Shown: positions 25,378-34,700 of the stretch, piece after piece | Layout of the letters: every line of letters begins with the position of its first letter | Numbering within the stretch: the first letter of the stretch is position 1 | DNA from: Verrucomicrobiales bacterium | Lineage (GTDB): Bacteria; Verrucomicrobiota; Verrucomicrobiia; Limisphaerales; UBA9464 | Direction of reading: 5' to 3' | Assembly (NCBI GenBank): GCA_027488845.1 | Contig: JAIYBC010000064.1 | Span: 1 to 64,000 of the forward strand | Length of the DNA: 64,000 nt | Position numbers and translations under genes: made by a program | The notes under the pieces: generated by a model | The model's input: only the letters and a program-made list of their open reading frames with translations | What the model was told of the DNA's origin: nothing | Databases searched by the model: none

Positions 25378-25580
25378 TCAGACCCGTCCCCTAGGCCTGA
25401 GCGCGCCAGGGGACTTGGCGGCGATCTGGGGCGGCGCGAGAGCGTCGTGGAGTTCGCGCGTCCTCTCGCGCTTTCTTTGGGAAGGACACGGATTTCCTCG
25501 GATTCCACGGATTTCCTTCGCACCTCCTGACCTGCGCCTACAACGGGGGAGCCGCACGCTCAGGCACAAAGCCGTGAAGG
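25378..25580 (+). repeat. Direct repeat B, copy 3
   Basis: Starts CAGACCCGTCCCC as copy 2 does, shares GCGCGAGAGCGTCGTGGAGT and the CACGGATTT block, and then follows copy 1 through CACCTCCTGACCTGCGCCTA and GCTCAGGCACAAAGCCG. It closes the AT-rich stretch on the right. Confidence 0.9.
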
Positions 25581-25694
25581 GCGGGAAGGGGAGCGCAGGG
25601 CTGTCGGCGGGGAGCCTGAACACGGTCCAGTTTTGGCCAATTCGCTTCGGGGTTGCGATGACCTCGGCCGCCCGACCCGAGGGATCCTTCTCCC

Positions 25695-25850
25695 ATTTTT
25701 CCGTTGGCTCCGCGCCTCCGCGGGAGAACTGATTCTCCGCCGGCGTTTTCCCCGCCCGCGGAGATGCGGAGACGCAGAGGAGGTCCCCAACCAAGGGTGC
25801 CAAGGGTACCAGGGATACACCGCGGAATCGGCCGCCCGATGCTCGACGTC
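25695..25850. repeat. Dispersed CTCCGCG-type inverted repeat plus CCAAGGGTGCCAAGGG unit
   Basis: CTCCGCGCCTCCGCGGGAGA and GCGGAGATGCGGAGACGCAG form inverted arms, followed by CCAACCAAGGGTGCCAAGGG and CGGCCGCCCGATGC. The same order of units is seen, more degraded, at 21245-21370. Confidence 0.65.
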
Positions 25851-25970
25851 CAGTTGCTGCGTCTTGGCGCCTCGGCGGGAGGGTGCCTCTCTTCGGGCGG
25901 ACCTGTTCGACGCCGTCGCCCGGTGATTCCCTCCGTTGATTTGCCGTCGGTCTTGGGTTTCAATGCGCTC

Positions 25971-26318
25971 GTGATCCGGGAATTCAAAGGGGTGTCGTGG
26001 CTGTGCCTGCTGTTGGGAGTCTGGCTGGCGGCCGGTTGCCAAAGCGGGGCCAACAAACTGTGGAGCGGTCGGGTCGGGACCTACTCGATGGATGAGGCCA
26101 TCAAGGAACTCGGACCGGCGGATCGGCAGGCGACCACGACGGACGGCGTCACGGTCGCACAATGGCTGGTCGCCCGGTCCCGCGTCTATTCGCGGAACCC
26201 CGGTTTCGCGAGCTGGGGGATGTTCAATTCCGACATCTCCTCGACTCCCGAACTGTACCTGCAGCTCACCTTCGGCAAGGACGGGCGGCTCGCTTCGTGG
26301 AAAAAGGTCATGAAATGA
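25971..26318 (+). CDS. Small lipoprotein, unknown function
   Basis: A 115-residue protein with a clear lipoprotein signal: MIREFKGVSWLCLLLGVWLA then AGC (Cys 23). The mature part (KLWSGRVGTYSMDEAIKELG, later TTDGVTVAQWLVARSR, and YLQLTFGKDGRLASWKKVMK) recalls small outer-membrane-assembly-type (BamE/SmpA-like) lipoproteins that predict one scaled strand set, but I would not name it. I choose GTG 25971 because it gives the ideal signal peptide and lies 6 bases after a hexamer paired with TTGATT at 17 bases; in-frame upstream GTG 25923 is an alternative. The stop overlaps the next start (ATGA). Confidence 0.68.
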   Translation: MIREFKGVSWLCLLLGVWLAAGCQSGANKLWSGRVGTYSMDEAIKELGPADRQATTTDGVTVAQWLVARSRVYSRNPGFASWGMFNSDISSTPELYLQLTFGKDGRLASWKKVMK

Positions 26319-26713
26319 AACGGCAACGCACGGACTCCGGTGTGGACCACGGCTGGATGGGCGCGATGAACCGCGCCATCCGCTGGTGCCTTTTCCTCGG
26401 GATCATCGGTTTCATCGTCGCGCAGTACGTTCCGCTCATCCAAAAGAACCACCGGCTGAGGAAATCCCTGTCGGAATGGCGGGAATCCGAGTCGAGGCTG
26501 GCCTCCGTCCATGCGGCCAACCGGAAGCGCATCCAGGACCTGAAGGAGAATCCCGTCGTCATCGAACGCACCGCGCGGGAGATGCTGCAGTTGGCGCGGC
26601 CGGGCGAGAGCGTCGTCACCTTCCTCAATCCCGCCGGAGCCGGGACAGCGTCTTCCCAGGCATCCGCAGCACCGCCTGCGGTGGTGACCCCGGCCCTCGG
26701 TACCGTCCGTTGA
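26315..26713 (+). CDS. FtsB/DivIC-type septum formation initiator family protein
   Basis: A 132-residue protein with a short cytoplasmic N-terminus, one membrane helix (about residues 24-43, IRWCLFLGIIGFIVAQYVPL), then a coiled coil (KNHRLRKSLSEWRESESRLA) and NPVVIERTAREMLQLARPGE, the conserved tail of FtsB/DivIC proteins of the divisome. The Ala/Pro-rich C-terminus is extra. It starts in an ATGA overlap with the lipoprotein gene. Its role in division as a periplasmic coiled-coil partner (FtsL/FtsQ) is inferred from the family. Confidence 0.82.
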   Translation: MKRQRTDSGVDHGWMGAMNRAIRWCLFLGIIGFIVAQYVPLIQKNHRLRKSLSEWRESESRLASVHAANRKRIQDLKENPVVIERTAREMLQLARPGESVVTFLNPAGAGTASSQASAAPPAVVTPALGTVR

Positions 26714-26780
26714 GGGCCGGCCTCCTGGACCCACCCGATCGGCTCCCCACCGCGCCACTTCCGACGCCGAGCCACGACGA

Positions 26781-28808
26781 ATGGGCCAGATACGGGATCA
26801 GCAAGTCGCTTCCATCCGGACCGCGACCGGACTTCCGGAAACGGCCACGCTGTCGATCCTGATCCTCGGCGGCGGCCAACCGGATCCGGCTTCGTCCTCC
26901 TGGCCTTCCGCCGCGGCGGGGGTGCCTCTGGAACTGGTCCACGTCGCCGAAGCGGGCGCGGTGGCCCGAAGGCTCCTGGAACTGGCCCGGTCGGGACGTC
27001 CGCCCCAGTTGGTCCTCGCCGGACCGACCCTGCCGCTTTCCCACGTCCGCAAGCTGCTGTGGGAATGGAGGTCGGTCATCGGGGACCTCGAGGTGCTGCT
27101 GGTGGGCGCGCCCGGTTTCGCCGCGCGTCGCGAGGAGCCCTGCATCCAGGTCGTGCCGTCGGGATTGCAACCGGACCTGGTGGCCCTGGTGGCGGGCGGG
27201 ATCGCCCAACGGGTGGCGCAGGGACGTTCGCTGAGATTGGAGCTGGAGCGGGAGCGTTGCGAACGCGAGGTCCGGAGCGCCGAGATCCGGGAGACGGAAT
27301 CGCGTTTCGCGGCCGCATTCCGTTGCCTCCCCGTTCCGCTGGCGTTGCTCACCCCGGACCGCGGACGCGTCCACGAGGCGAACGACCGACTGCTGCAGCT
27401 GCTGGGACGCGACGTCCTGGGACTCGTCGGCTACACCTTCGAGGAGTCCGGTTGCCTGCTCGATCCCTACGCGTGGAGGGGCCTCCTGGAACGGTTCGCC
27501 CTGGAGGAACGCGTCCGCGACCAGCCGCTGCCGCTCCGGTGTGGTTCGAGGATCCTGGACACCCGGGTGTCCATGGAACCGCTGGGGCTTCCGGACAGCC
27601 GGTTGCTGTTGCTCATCATCGACGACCAGACCGAGCGGTTGGCCTTGGAACGGCAGCTCCGGCATTCCCAGAAGCTGGAGGCCGTCGGCCAGTTGGCCGC
27701 GGGGGTGGCCCACGACTTCAACAACCTGCTCACGGTCATCGACGGCTACACGGGGTTGCTGCTGGCCCGCGAGGACCTCGACGGCGAGGTGGTCGACGAC
27801 GTGAAGAAGATCGGGCAGGCCTCGGAGAGCGCCTCGGCGTTGACGCGCAAGCTGCTCGCGTTCTCGCGCAAGCAGGTGCTCCAGCCCCGACCGGTCCAGC
27901 TCAACGAGCATGTCCTCTCGCTCCAGGACATGCTCACGCGGCTCATCGGCGAGCAGGTGGAGCTGCGGTTCGAGCTGGGTCCCGGTGCGCCGACGGTGCT
28001 GGGCGATCCCTCGGGAATCGAACAGGTCATCCTCAACCTCGCCCTGAACGCCCGCGACGCGATGCCCGCGGGCGGCGTGGTGACCATCGGCACCTTGGTC
28101 CGAGAACTGGCCGCGCCGATGCCCCGGAACGCCGATCCCGCCCCGCCGGGCCGCTACCTGGAGCTGTCGGTGAGCGACACCGGAACCGGGATGACCGAGG
28201 AGGTGCGTGCGCGCATCTTCGAGCCGTTCTTCACCACCAAGGAACCGGGTAAGGGGACGGGCCTGGGGCTCTCGACGGTGTTGGCGATCCTGCGTCAGCA
28301 CGGCGGCTGGATCGACGTCCGGAGCCGCCTCGGCGAAGGCACCGTGGTCACGGCCTACTTCCCGGTCATCGAGACCGTGGCCCCTTCCGTGCAGCGCGTG
28401 CCGGTCCCCTCGTTGCCGGCGGTGTCGGGCAGGAAGGTGCTGCTGGTGGAGGACGAGGAGTCGGTCCGCTCCTACGCCAGGATCGTGCTGACCCGGGCCG
28501 GGTTCCAGGTGACCGAGGCGGAGAACGGGGACACCGCCCTGGAGCTGTGGAAGGGAACCGACGGCGGGTTCGGGCTGGTGGTCACCGACATGATCATGCC
28601 GGGCAGCCTTTCCGGCGGCGCCTTGGCGCTCGAGCTGCGGCGTGGCAATCCGAAGGTCCCGATCCTGTTCATCAGCGGCTACTCCGCGGAGCTGTCGGAC
28701 CATGAGCTGGTCCATGAGTCGGTGTTCCTCGCCAAACCCTTCTCGCCGGGCGCCCTGCTGGCCAAGGTCCAAAGCTGCCTGCAGGACCCGGGGGGAACCG
28801 GCGGTTGA
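26781..28808 (+). CDS. Hybrid sensor histidine kinase
   Basis: A 675-residue cytoplasmic kinase without membrane segments. Order: an N-terminal alpha/beta region (about 20-150) resembling a receiver with the acidic pocket lost ([22 protein letters not shown]); a short coiled coil; a PAS domain (about 170-290, [20 protein letters not shown]); HisKA with the phospho-acceptor in [16 protein letters not shown] (His 311); an ATPase domain with [17 protein letters not shown] and [10 protein letters not shown]; and a C-terminal receiver (about 550-670) with VLLVEDEE, phospho-acceptor Asp in VVTDMIMPG and FLAKPF. The signal is unknown. It starts 67 bases after the FtsB-like gene; no separate response regulator is adjacent. 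Confidence 0.92.
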   Translation: MGQIRDQQVASIRTATGLPETATLSILILGGGQPDPASSSWPSAAAGVPLELVHVAEAGAVARRLLELARSGRPPQLVLAGPTLPLSHVRKLLWEWRSVIGDLEVLLVGAPGFAARREEPCIQVVPSGLQPDLVALVAGGIAQRVAQGRSLRLELERERCEREVRSAEIRETESRFAAAFRCLPVPLALLTPDRGRVHEANDRLLQLLGRDVLGLVGYTFEESGCLLDPYAWRGLLERFALEERVRDQPLPLRCGSRILDTRVSMEPLGLPDSRLLLLIIDDQTERLALERQLRHSQKLEAVGQLAAGVAHDFNNLLTVIDGYTGLLLAREDLDGEVVDDVKKIGQASESASALTRKLLAFSRKQVLQPRPVQLNEHVLSLQDMLTRLIGEQVELRFELGPGAPTVLGDPSGIEQVILNLALNARDAMPAGGVVTIGTLVRELAAPMPRNADPAPPGRYLELSVSDTGTGMTEEVRARIFEPFFTTKEPGKGTGLGLSTVLAILRQHGGWIDVRSRLGEGTVVTAYFPVIETVAPSVQRVPVPSLPAVSGRKVLLVEDEESVRSYARIVLTRAGFQVTEAENGDTALELWKGTDGGFGLVVTDMIMPGSLSGGALALELRRGNPKVPILFISGYSAELSDHELVHESVFLAKPFSPGALLAKVQSCLQDPGGTGG

Positions 28809-28851
28809 CGGATTTGCTTCCAGGCCCACGCGGTCCCGCCATGCTTCGCCC

Positions 28852-29232
28852 ATGGATCAACAGGACCAGCTCCGGGAACTCTTCCGCATGCAGAAGGCGC
28901 TCAACGAGCGCATCGGCGTCGTCACCGACGGGATGTCCGAGGCGGACAAGACCAAGTGGGTGCTGAACTACACACGCGCCATGACCCAGGAGTTGGCGGA
29001 GCTGACCGACAGCGTCCCGTGGAAGTGGTGGGCGAAGTACCAGAAGTTCGACGAACAGAACGCCCGGGTCGAGGTGGTCGACCTGCTCCACTTCCTGATC
29101 AGCCTCGCCCAGGTCCTCGGGATGGGGGCCGACGACGTCTTCGCGGCCTACGTGAAGAAGAACGAGGTCAACTTCAAGCGTCAGGACACCGGCTACACCG
29201 CGAAGGACGCGGACGACTCGAGGCACATTTGA
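28852..29232 (+). CDS. All-alpha dUTPase-type nucleotide pyrophosphohydrolase
   Basis: A 126-residue protein of the all-alpha NTP-pyrophosphohydrolase superfamily, closest to the dimeric dUTPase family (dUTPase_2). Signature parts: KTKWVLNYTRAMTQELAELT, DSVPWKWWAKYQKFDEQNAR, VEVVDLLHFLISLAQVLGMG, and YVKKNEVNFKRQDTGY. It would hydrolyse dUTP (or a related dNTP) to the monophosphate and keep uracil out of DNA. Slightly short but all metal-binding E/D positions (QELAELT, NARVEVVDLLH) are present. CATGCT ends 6 bases before the ATG, without a clear -35. Confidence 0.85.
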   Translation: MDQQDQLRELFRMQKALNERIGVVTDGMSEADKTKWVLNYTRAMTQELAELTDSVPWKWWAKYQKFDEQNARVEVVDLLHFLISLAQVLGMGADDVFAAYVKKNEVNFKRQDTGYTAKDADDSRHI

Positions 29233-29256
29233 TCCCGGCCGTAGTTGGGTTAGATA
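29229..29256 (+). promoter_or_regulatory. Leaderless-type promoter of the TPR-like protein operon
   Basis: TTGATC (29229-29234, overlapping the previous stop), 16-base spacer, TAGATA (29251-29256), six bases (GGGCCC), ATG at 29263. Confidence 0.65.
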
Positions 29257-29262
29257 GGGCCC

Positions 29263-29955
29263 ATGAACGGTGACCGAATCCAGCCGCCGTGGCTGCGGCT
29301 GATCCTGGCCCTGCTGCTTTCCGGTGTGGCGGCCTTGGGATCGGACTTCCGCTCCGAGCTGGGGCGTCTCCAATCCGAGCTCGAGGGGCGGCCAGCCGAC
29401 GCGTCCCTCCTCCTGAAGCTGGGGAAGCTCTGCCACAACGAGTCGGCGCTGGGCCAATCGGACGCCAAGGAGACCGAGAAGCTCGCGTCACGCTACCTGG
29501 TCAAGCTGCGCGAACTCCAACCCACCAACGCCTTCGCCCGCGCGCTGCTCGGCAGCACGCGGACCCTCGGCGCCCGGCACGCCTTCCTGCCGACCACCAA
29601 GCTCCGGATGGTGCGCGAAGGGCTGAAGGAGATGGACGCCGCGGTGGAGGAGGCCCCGGAGGATCCCGACGTGCGCTTCACCCGCGCGGCCAACAACGTC
29701 TTCCTTCCCGACCTCTTCGGACGTCGTGAGACGGTGATCGCCGACTTCGTCTGGCTCTCGGACAAGGTGGCCGATGAACCGGCCCGGTTCGGGGACGAGT
29801 TCCGGCAGTACGTGGCGCTGTACCATGGAATCGCGGCCCGGAGGTACGGGGAGTTGGACAAGGCGACGCGGCTGTGGCAGTCAGGGCTGGCCATCAACCC
29901 AGGCTCCAAGGTGGCCGAACTCATCCGACTGGAACAAACCCGAAAGTCCTCCTGA
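29263..29955 (+). CDS. Secreted TPR-like protein, unknown function
   Basis: A 230-residue protein with a signal peptide (LRLILALLLSGVAALG, about residues 11-26). The rest is helical and built from TPR-like pairs, for example YLVKLRELQPTNAFARALLG, EGLKEMDAAVEEAPEDPDVR and DKATRLWQSGLAINPGSKVA. It likely acts as a periplasmic scaffold. A strong promoter precedes it and its stop overlaps the hpt start by one base (TGATG), so it heads the operon with hpt, moaD and moaE. No specific function is recognised. Confidence 0.72.
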   Translation: MNGDRIQPPWLRLILALLLSGVAALGSDFRSELGRLQSELEGRPADASLLLKLGKLCHNESALGQSDAKETEKLASRYLVKLRELQPTNAFARALLGSTRTLGARHAFLPTTKLRMVREGLKEMDAAVEEAPEDPDVRFTRAANNVFLPDLFGRRETVIADFVWLSDKVADEPARFGDEFRQYVALYHGIAARRYGELDKATRLWQSGLAINPGSKVAELIRLEQTRKSS

Positions 29956-30668
29956 TGCCCCTTTCCAAACCCCGTCTCGCCGACACCCTCATCCGAAGGA
30001 TCCCGCCGAGCCATCGGGCGGACCTCTCCGGCATCCTCATCCCCGAGTCCGAGCTGCAGACCCGTATCGCGGCCATCGGTCGCGCCATCGCGAAGGACTA
30101 TGCCGGCAAGGAGGTGCTCGTGGTCTCCCTGCTCAGCGGAACGGTGCTCTTCCTCGCCGATCTCCTGCGCCAGCTCCCTTTCCCCCTGCGCATCGACTTC
30201 ATGGGGGTCTCCTCCTACCACTCCGGCACCGAATCCGGACACCTGGTCTTCAACAAGGAGCTCAAGCTGGAGGTGAAGGGAAGCCATGTCCTGCTCGTGG
30301 ACGACATCCTCGACACCGGCAAGACCCTGCGTGCGGTCACCGCGAAGCTCGAGGCGCTCCAACCGGCGTCGATCCGCACCTGCGTGCTTCTGGACAAGAA
30401 GGAACGCCGGGTCGGGACGTTCGAGGCGGACTACGTCGGCTTCGTGATCCCGAACCTCTTCGTCGTCGGCTACGGACTCGACTACGCCGAACGGTATCGG
30501 AACCTGCCCTTCGTCGGCGTGCTCAAGCCCAGCGTCTACTCGGAGGTCGCGGAGGCGCCGCAACCGGTGCGGAATGCTGCGAAGAAGGCACCCAAGGCGG
30601 CCAAGGCCGCCGGGAAGTCCACCGCGGCCAAGAAGGGGAAGAAGGCCGGATCCACCGGGCGTCCATGA
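29955..30668 (+). CDS. hpt: Hypoxanthine phosphoribosyltransferase with basic tail
   Basis: A 237-residue purine-salvage enzyme converting hypoxanthine (or guanine) and PRPP to the nucleotide. The core (about 1-200) has EVLVVSLLSGTVLFLADLL, IDFMGVSSYHSGTESGH, the PRPP loop VLLVDDILDTGKTLRA and VGFVIPNLFVVGYGLDYAER. Usual length is about 180; here an Ala/Lys-rich tail of about 35 residues follows (AAKKAPKAAKAAGKSTAAKK), reminiscent of histone H1-like tails. It starts one base inside the previous stop (TGATG) and overlaps moaD by 4 bases. Confidence 0.93.
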   Translation: MPLSKPRLADTLIRRIPPSHRADLSGILIPESELQTRIAAIGRAIAKDYAGKEVLVVSLLSGTVLFLADLLRQLPFPLRIDFMGVSSYHSGTESGHLVFNKELKLEVKGSHVLLVDDILDTGKTLRAVTAKLEALQPASIRTCVLLDKKERRVGTFEADYVGFVIPNLFVVGYGLDYAERYRNLPFVGVLKPSVYSEVAEAPQPVRNAAKKAPKAAKAAGKSTAAKKGKKAGSTGRP

Positions 30669-30910
30669 CGGTCGAGGTCACCTTCTGGTCCTACTTCGCG
30701 GACCTCGCCGGCGCGGCTTCCGGGAAGTTCGACGTCCCCGTGGGGACCTCGGTCGAGGAACTGCTGGGGTCCGTCTATCGGTCCCATCCGCGCCTGTCCG
30801 CCCTGCGCAATTCCACGTTGGTGGCCGTCGGCGTGGAATACCAAGGCGGGTCCTACCTGCTGCAGCCCGGGGACGCCGTGTCGCTGTTCCCTCCGGTCCA
30901 GGGGGGCTGA
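30665..30910 (+). CDS. moaD: Molybdopterin synthase sulfur carrier subunit
   Basis: An 81-residue ubiquitin-fold protein ending in VSLFPPVQGG, the C-terminal Gly-Gly that is adenylated and thiocarboxylated to carry sulfur into molybdopterin. VEVTFWSYFADLAGAAS and GTSVEELLGSVYRSHPRL are typical of MoaD. It starts in an ATGA overlap with hpt and is followed 35 bases later by moaE, its partner. Molybdenum cofactor synthesis implies molybdoenzymes elsewhere in the genome. Confidence 0.93.
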   Translation: MTVEVTFWSYFADLAGAASGKFDVPVGTSVEELLGSVYRSHPRLSALRNSTLVAVGVEYQGGSYLLQPGDAVSLFPPVQGG

Positions 30911-30945
30911 ACGCTTTTCGTGGCACCCCCGAAAGACCTGTTCCG

Positions 30946-31344
30946 GTGAAGCAAGAGATCCTGATCACGACGGAAGCCATCGATGGCCCGGCGTTGGCCG
31001 CGGCCCGTGCTTCGGGGCCGGGCATGGGTGCGGTGGTCCATTTCCTCGGCGTGGTCCGAGGCAGCGAGGAGGGCGCTTCCATCGCGGCCATCGACTATAC
31101 GGCGTTCGTGCCGATGGCCGAGGCCCAGTTCCGAAAGCTGCTGGATGAGGCCGCCCGCCGCTGGCCGTTGGAGTCGGTCCGGGTCGTCCATCGGCTTGGG
31201 GTCGTCCGTGTCGGCGAACCGTCCTTGTGGATGGAGGTCGTCTCGCCCCACCGCGCGGAGGCCTTCGACGCGTGCCGGTGGATCATCGACGAGATGAAGC
31301 GCGTGGTGCCGATCTGGAAGCGCGCCGTACCGGTGGTCCCCTGA
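30946..31344 (+). CDS. moaE: Molybdopterin synthase catalytic subunit
   Basis: A 132-residue enzyme that with MoaD converts precursor Z (cPMP) to molybdopterin. Features: GAVVHFLGVVRGSEEGASIA, IDYTAFVPMAEAQFRKLLDE, VRVVHRLGVVRVGEPSLWME, SPHRAEAFDACRWIIDEMKR and the C-terminal VPIWKRAV with the catalytic Lys region. Start is GTG 30946, giving MKQEILITTEAI; no ATG is available upstream. Length matches the family. Last gene of the operon. Confidence 0.93.
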   Translation: MKQEILITTEAIDGPALAAARASGPGMGAVVHFLGVVRGSEEGASIAAIDYTAFVPMAEAQFRKLLDEAARRWPLESVRVVHRLGVVRVGEPSLWMEVVSPHRAEAFDACRWIIDEMKRVVPIWKRAVPVVP

Positions 31345-31770
31345 GGCGGTTGGCGTATCCCCGCTGGGCCCGCCTTCCGCCCGGCGGGAAGACGGACCTC
31401 CCGTCGGGTCGCGAAGCGAAGAAGAGGGAAGGGCAGGGGTTTGTCCCCCTTTGTGGCGCCGTTCACGGGTCCGTGCTTCCCGCTTCTCGTGTCGAAGGTC
31501 CAGTGCGGCGGATTTCCAACCTCGCCCCACATGTGGCGTCGCCCATTCCCTCCCGGCGCATGGGTCTGCCGACGCTGACTTCGACCGTTTCGGATCGTCC
31601 GCAGGTTCCGGCAGGGTGACGGGAATGCGGCCTTTCGACATCCCACGGACTCCGGGCTGCCATGGAATCGTCGCAGCATCGTGGGTGCCGTCGCCCCGAC
31701 GCGCCGTTGTAGCCTGTCCGTCTGTCCCTTGGGCGGCTTTCCGCCCGGACAGGAGAACCACTGCGGACCA
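31345..31770. other. Gene-free stretch with promoter and inverted repeat
   Basis: No gene seen. At its right end TAGCCT (31710-31715) looks like a -10 element; it overlaps an inverted repeat CCTGTCC (31713-31719) / GGACAGG (31747-31753) enclosing a second hairpin GGGCGG-CTTT-CCGCCC (31731-31746). GGAGA follows, 15 bases before the ATG. Confidence 0.5.
31713..31753 (+). promoter_or_regulatory. Nested inverted repeats in front of the giant surface protein
   Basis: Outer arms CCTGTCC/GGACAGG overlap the -10 and the inner GGGCGG/CCGCCC lies in the predicted leader. It could be an operator or an RNA leader hairpin next to the ribosome-binding GGAGA; this gene has a long leader, unlike most first genes here. 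Confidence 0.4.
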
Positions 31771-34700
31771 ATGAACAGACTACGATTCGACGATTCGACC
31801 CCCTGGGATTCCCTGCGACGCAAGGTCGGGAACTGGGTTGCCTTGACCGGAATGCTCGGATTCCTCGCCGCGACCGCCATTCCGGCCGACGCCGGTGTGA
31901 CGCCGCCGCACGGCGTTTCCGCCATCAACATCTCCGTCACGCAGAACGACACGGGCAACGGCGTGGAGTCGGTGACGCTCGGGTCGCTGCTCTCGATCAA
32001 CGACCTGCGGATCCGTCCCGGATCGAACCGGGGCGACTACAACCTCCAGGTCGGCGACACGGGCGCCGACGACGTGGACGCCGGCATCATGCTGGTCGCC
32101 GTCTCGGAAAACGGCCGCGACAACGGTGAACTCGAGAACCTGCTCGGCTACGCCGCGCCCTCCTTCGACTACGGTGCGGCGGGCTACTGGGCCGTGGTCC
32201 AGGACGTCACGTTCGACCGTGCCGAGTACAACATGAACGTCGCCGCGGCCTACTTCCGTTTCAGCGACTGGATCGCTGGCTTCGCCCGGAACGCGAACCG
32301 TTCCAATGGCGCCACCAACAACTTCCTCGTCGGCTCGCCCGGGCTCGTGTTGGGAACGCACTTCCGCGGCATCTCGGCCGGCCGCTCCCGCGTGGACCTC
32401 CGGACCCTCGGCATCTCCTCCACCAACTCCGGCATCCTCCTCGTGAACCACGCGAAGAACGAGGGCAACTACGCGAACTCGGTCGTCAACCCCGACGGCA
32501 CCTGGGAGATCTACATCAAGGACAACTTCGGCAGCGCCACCAATCCGCGCGCCCTGGAACAGGATCCCGCCGGATTCGTCTACATCCCGCGCTCCGACAC
32601 CAATGTCGTCGCAGGTCGGTTCGGCGTCGACGAGACGGGCACCAACGCGGTCGTCCTGCTCCACAACGACGTCGCACCCCGGTTCACCGTCACCCAACTC
32701 GAGCCCGGCCGTTTCCGCCTCCTGGTCACCGGTGGTTCCCCCAGCGCGGGCGTGCTGATCACCTCCATGGAGGGCGGCTTCACCAACAACTTCGACAACG
32801 TCCTCAGCTACCAGGCCGACGGCAACGGCTGGATCCTGGAGCACCGTGACACCGGCGTGTACCCGCCGGTGCTCGAGGCCTGCACCAACGAGCCCGTGGC
32901 CGCCTTCGTGTACATCCCCGGCGCCACGCCCGGCGTTTCCGCCTCGCCCGCCCGCACGGTGGTCACCACCGAAGACGGCGGCGCCGCCACGGTGGACATC
33001 GTCCTCGACGTTCCGCCGGCCGCGCCGGTCACCGTCCGTGTGGTGTCCACCGCGCCCGACGAGGCCACCGTCGCCCCGGAACTGCTCACCTTCCTCCCCG
33101 AGAACTGGAACGTCCCGCAGACGCTGAGGGTCTCGGGCCAGGACGATTCCGACGCGGATGGCGCCGCCGAGTTCCAGGTCGTCCTTTCGGTCGCCACCGG
33201 TTCCGATCCCGCCTTCATCGGTTCCGCGGACCTGCGCATCCCCGGCGTGAACTCCGACGACGAAACCGCCGGCGTCACCGGCTTCCCGGTGGATGGCCTG
33301 CGGGTCACCGAAGCGGGATCCACGGCCACCAGCGCCTTTCGGCTCAGCCGACCGCCGACCGCCGCCGTCCGGATTCCCATCACCGCCGTGAACCCGGATG
33401 AAGCCGTTGCCGAGCCCGCGGAACTGGTCTTCACCGCGGCCAACTGGAACGTCCCCCAGACGGTCACCGTTCGCGGCGTGGACGACGGCCGTCAGGACGG
33501 ACCTCAGCCCTTCGCCTTCCTTGTCGGACCTTCCGTCTCGGACGACTCCGCGTTCAACGGACTGTCCGGCCGGCGCATCCTCGGCGAGACCCGGGACGAC
33601 GACGTCTCACGTCTCGTCTGGAACTACTCCCTTCCGCTCACCGTGGTCGAATCCCAGTCGCTCACCTACACGGTCGCGCTGGGAACCCAACCGGACCTGC
33701 CTGTCCAGCTGGCCATCACCTCCGCGGTGCCTTCCGTGGTGATCGCTTCCCCTGCGGTCCTGACGTTCACCCCGGACGACTGGCGGACGCCCCGTGCGAT
33801 CACGTTGACCGCTCCGGACAACGCCACGAACCAGCCGACCCTCCTGCTCAACATCAGCCACGTCCTCTCGTCGTCCGACCCGGTGTACACCAACTTCGCG
33901 GGCAACACCCCGCTCCCTGCGGTGGTCGTGGACAACGAGACCGCCATCGGCCTGCCCTCAGGTCCGACTTTCTACAGCCTGGGGATGCCTCCGATTGCCA
34001 TCGACGGACGCGCCACCCTCTCCGATCCCGATGCGACCAACTTCAACGGGGCCCGGCTGACGTTGACCCTGTCTTCGGGTGGCGGTGCCGGTGACCGGAT
34101 GGAGATCCGGCCCCCGGCCTCCAACGGATTCCCGGTCGAAGTCGTCGGAAGCCGGGTCGTCCACGCCGGTCGCGGGGTCGGCACGATCACGGGAGGCACC
34201 TTCCCGACCCCGATGGAAATCTCCTTCGGTCTCGAGGCCACCGGCCCGGTCGTCGAGGACATCCTCCGCTCCATCACCTTCGTCGCCAACACGGCCGGAA
34301 CAGGTTCAAGGCTGCTGGTGGTCCGTTTCGACGACGGTTTGGGTGCGTCCGGCGTCGTCGAGAAGGTCGTCCGCGTGGGCCGCATCCGGCAGACCCAGTT
34401 CCAGGAAGGCGCCGACCACGGCTACGGCATCTACACCGGTGCCGGGGACATCGCCCTCTCCCAGGTCGGAAGCGCCACGCCTTGGCCCATCGGTCGCACG
34501 CCTTCCCCCGCGGAGGGCCTGCTCATGGACTGGCCCGATGGCGGCGTCCCCAACGAGTCCCAGATCCTGCTCCGGTTCGACGACCTCGTCGGGACCAACA
34601 GCTGGCAGGTTCCGCCCGGCGCCACCGTGCTCCTCGCCGAACTCGTCGTGCACGTGAACAACCCCGGAGACGGCGCCAAGCTGCACCGAATGCTCATCCC

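Larger units (their letters stand above)
25040..25970. other. Long gene-free stretch: AT-rich leader, repeat copy 3, dispersed repeats
   Basis: 25040-25377 is AT-rich and holds a palindrome (25230-25250). 25378-25580 is direct repeat B copy 3, where GC rises again. 25695-25850 holds the CTCCGCG-type inverted repeat and AACCAAGGGTGCCAAGGGTA. I see no gene, although several frames are open by chance. Confidence 0.6.

Noticed and set aside
20450-25590. Short peptides recurring in all three copies of repeat B
   Set aside because: The similarity follows the DNA repeat on both strands and in several frames; starts, stops and lengths differ. A DNA repeat explains it better than a gene family.
31345-31709. 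Possible small gene between moaE and the surface protein
   Set aside because: Several frames are open on both strands, but none has a start signal, codon bias or recognisable protein.
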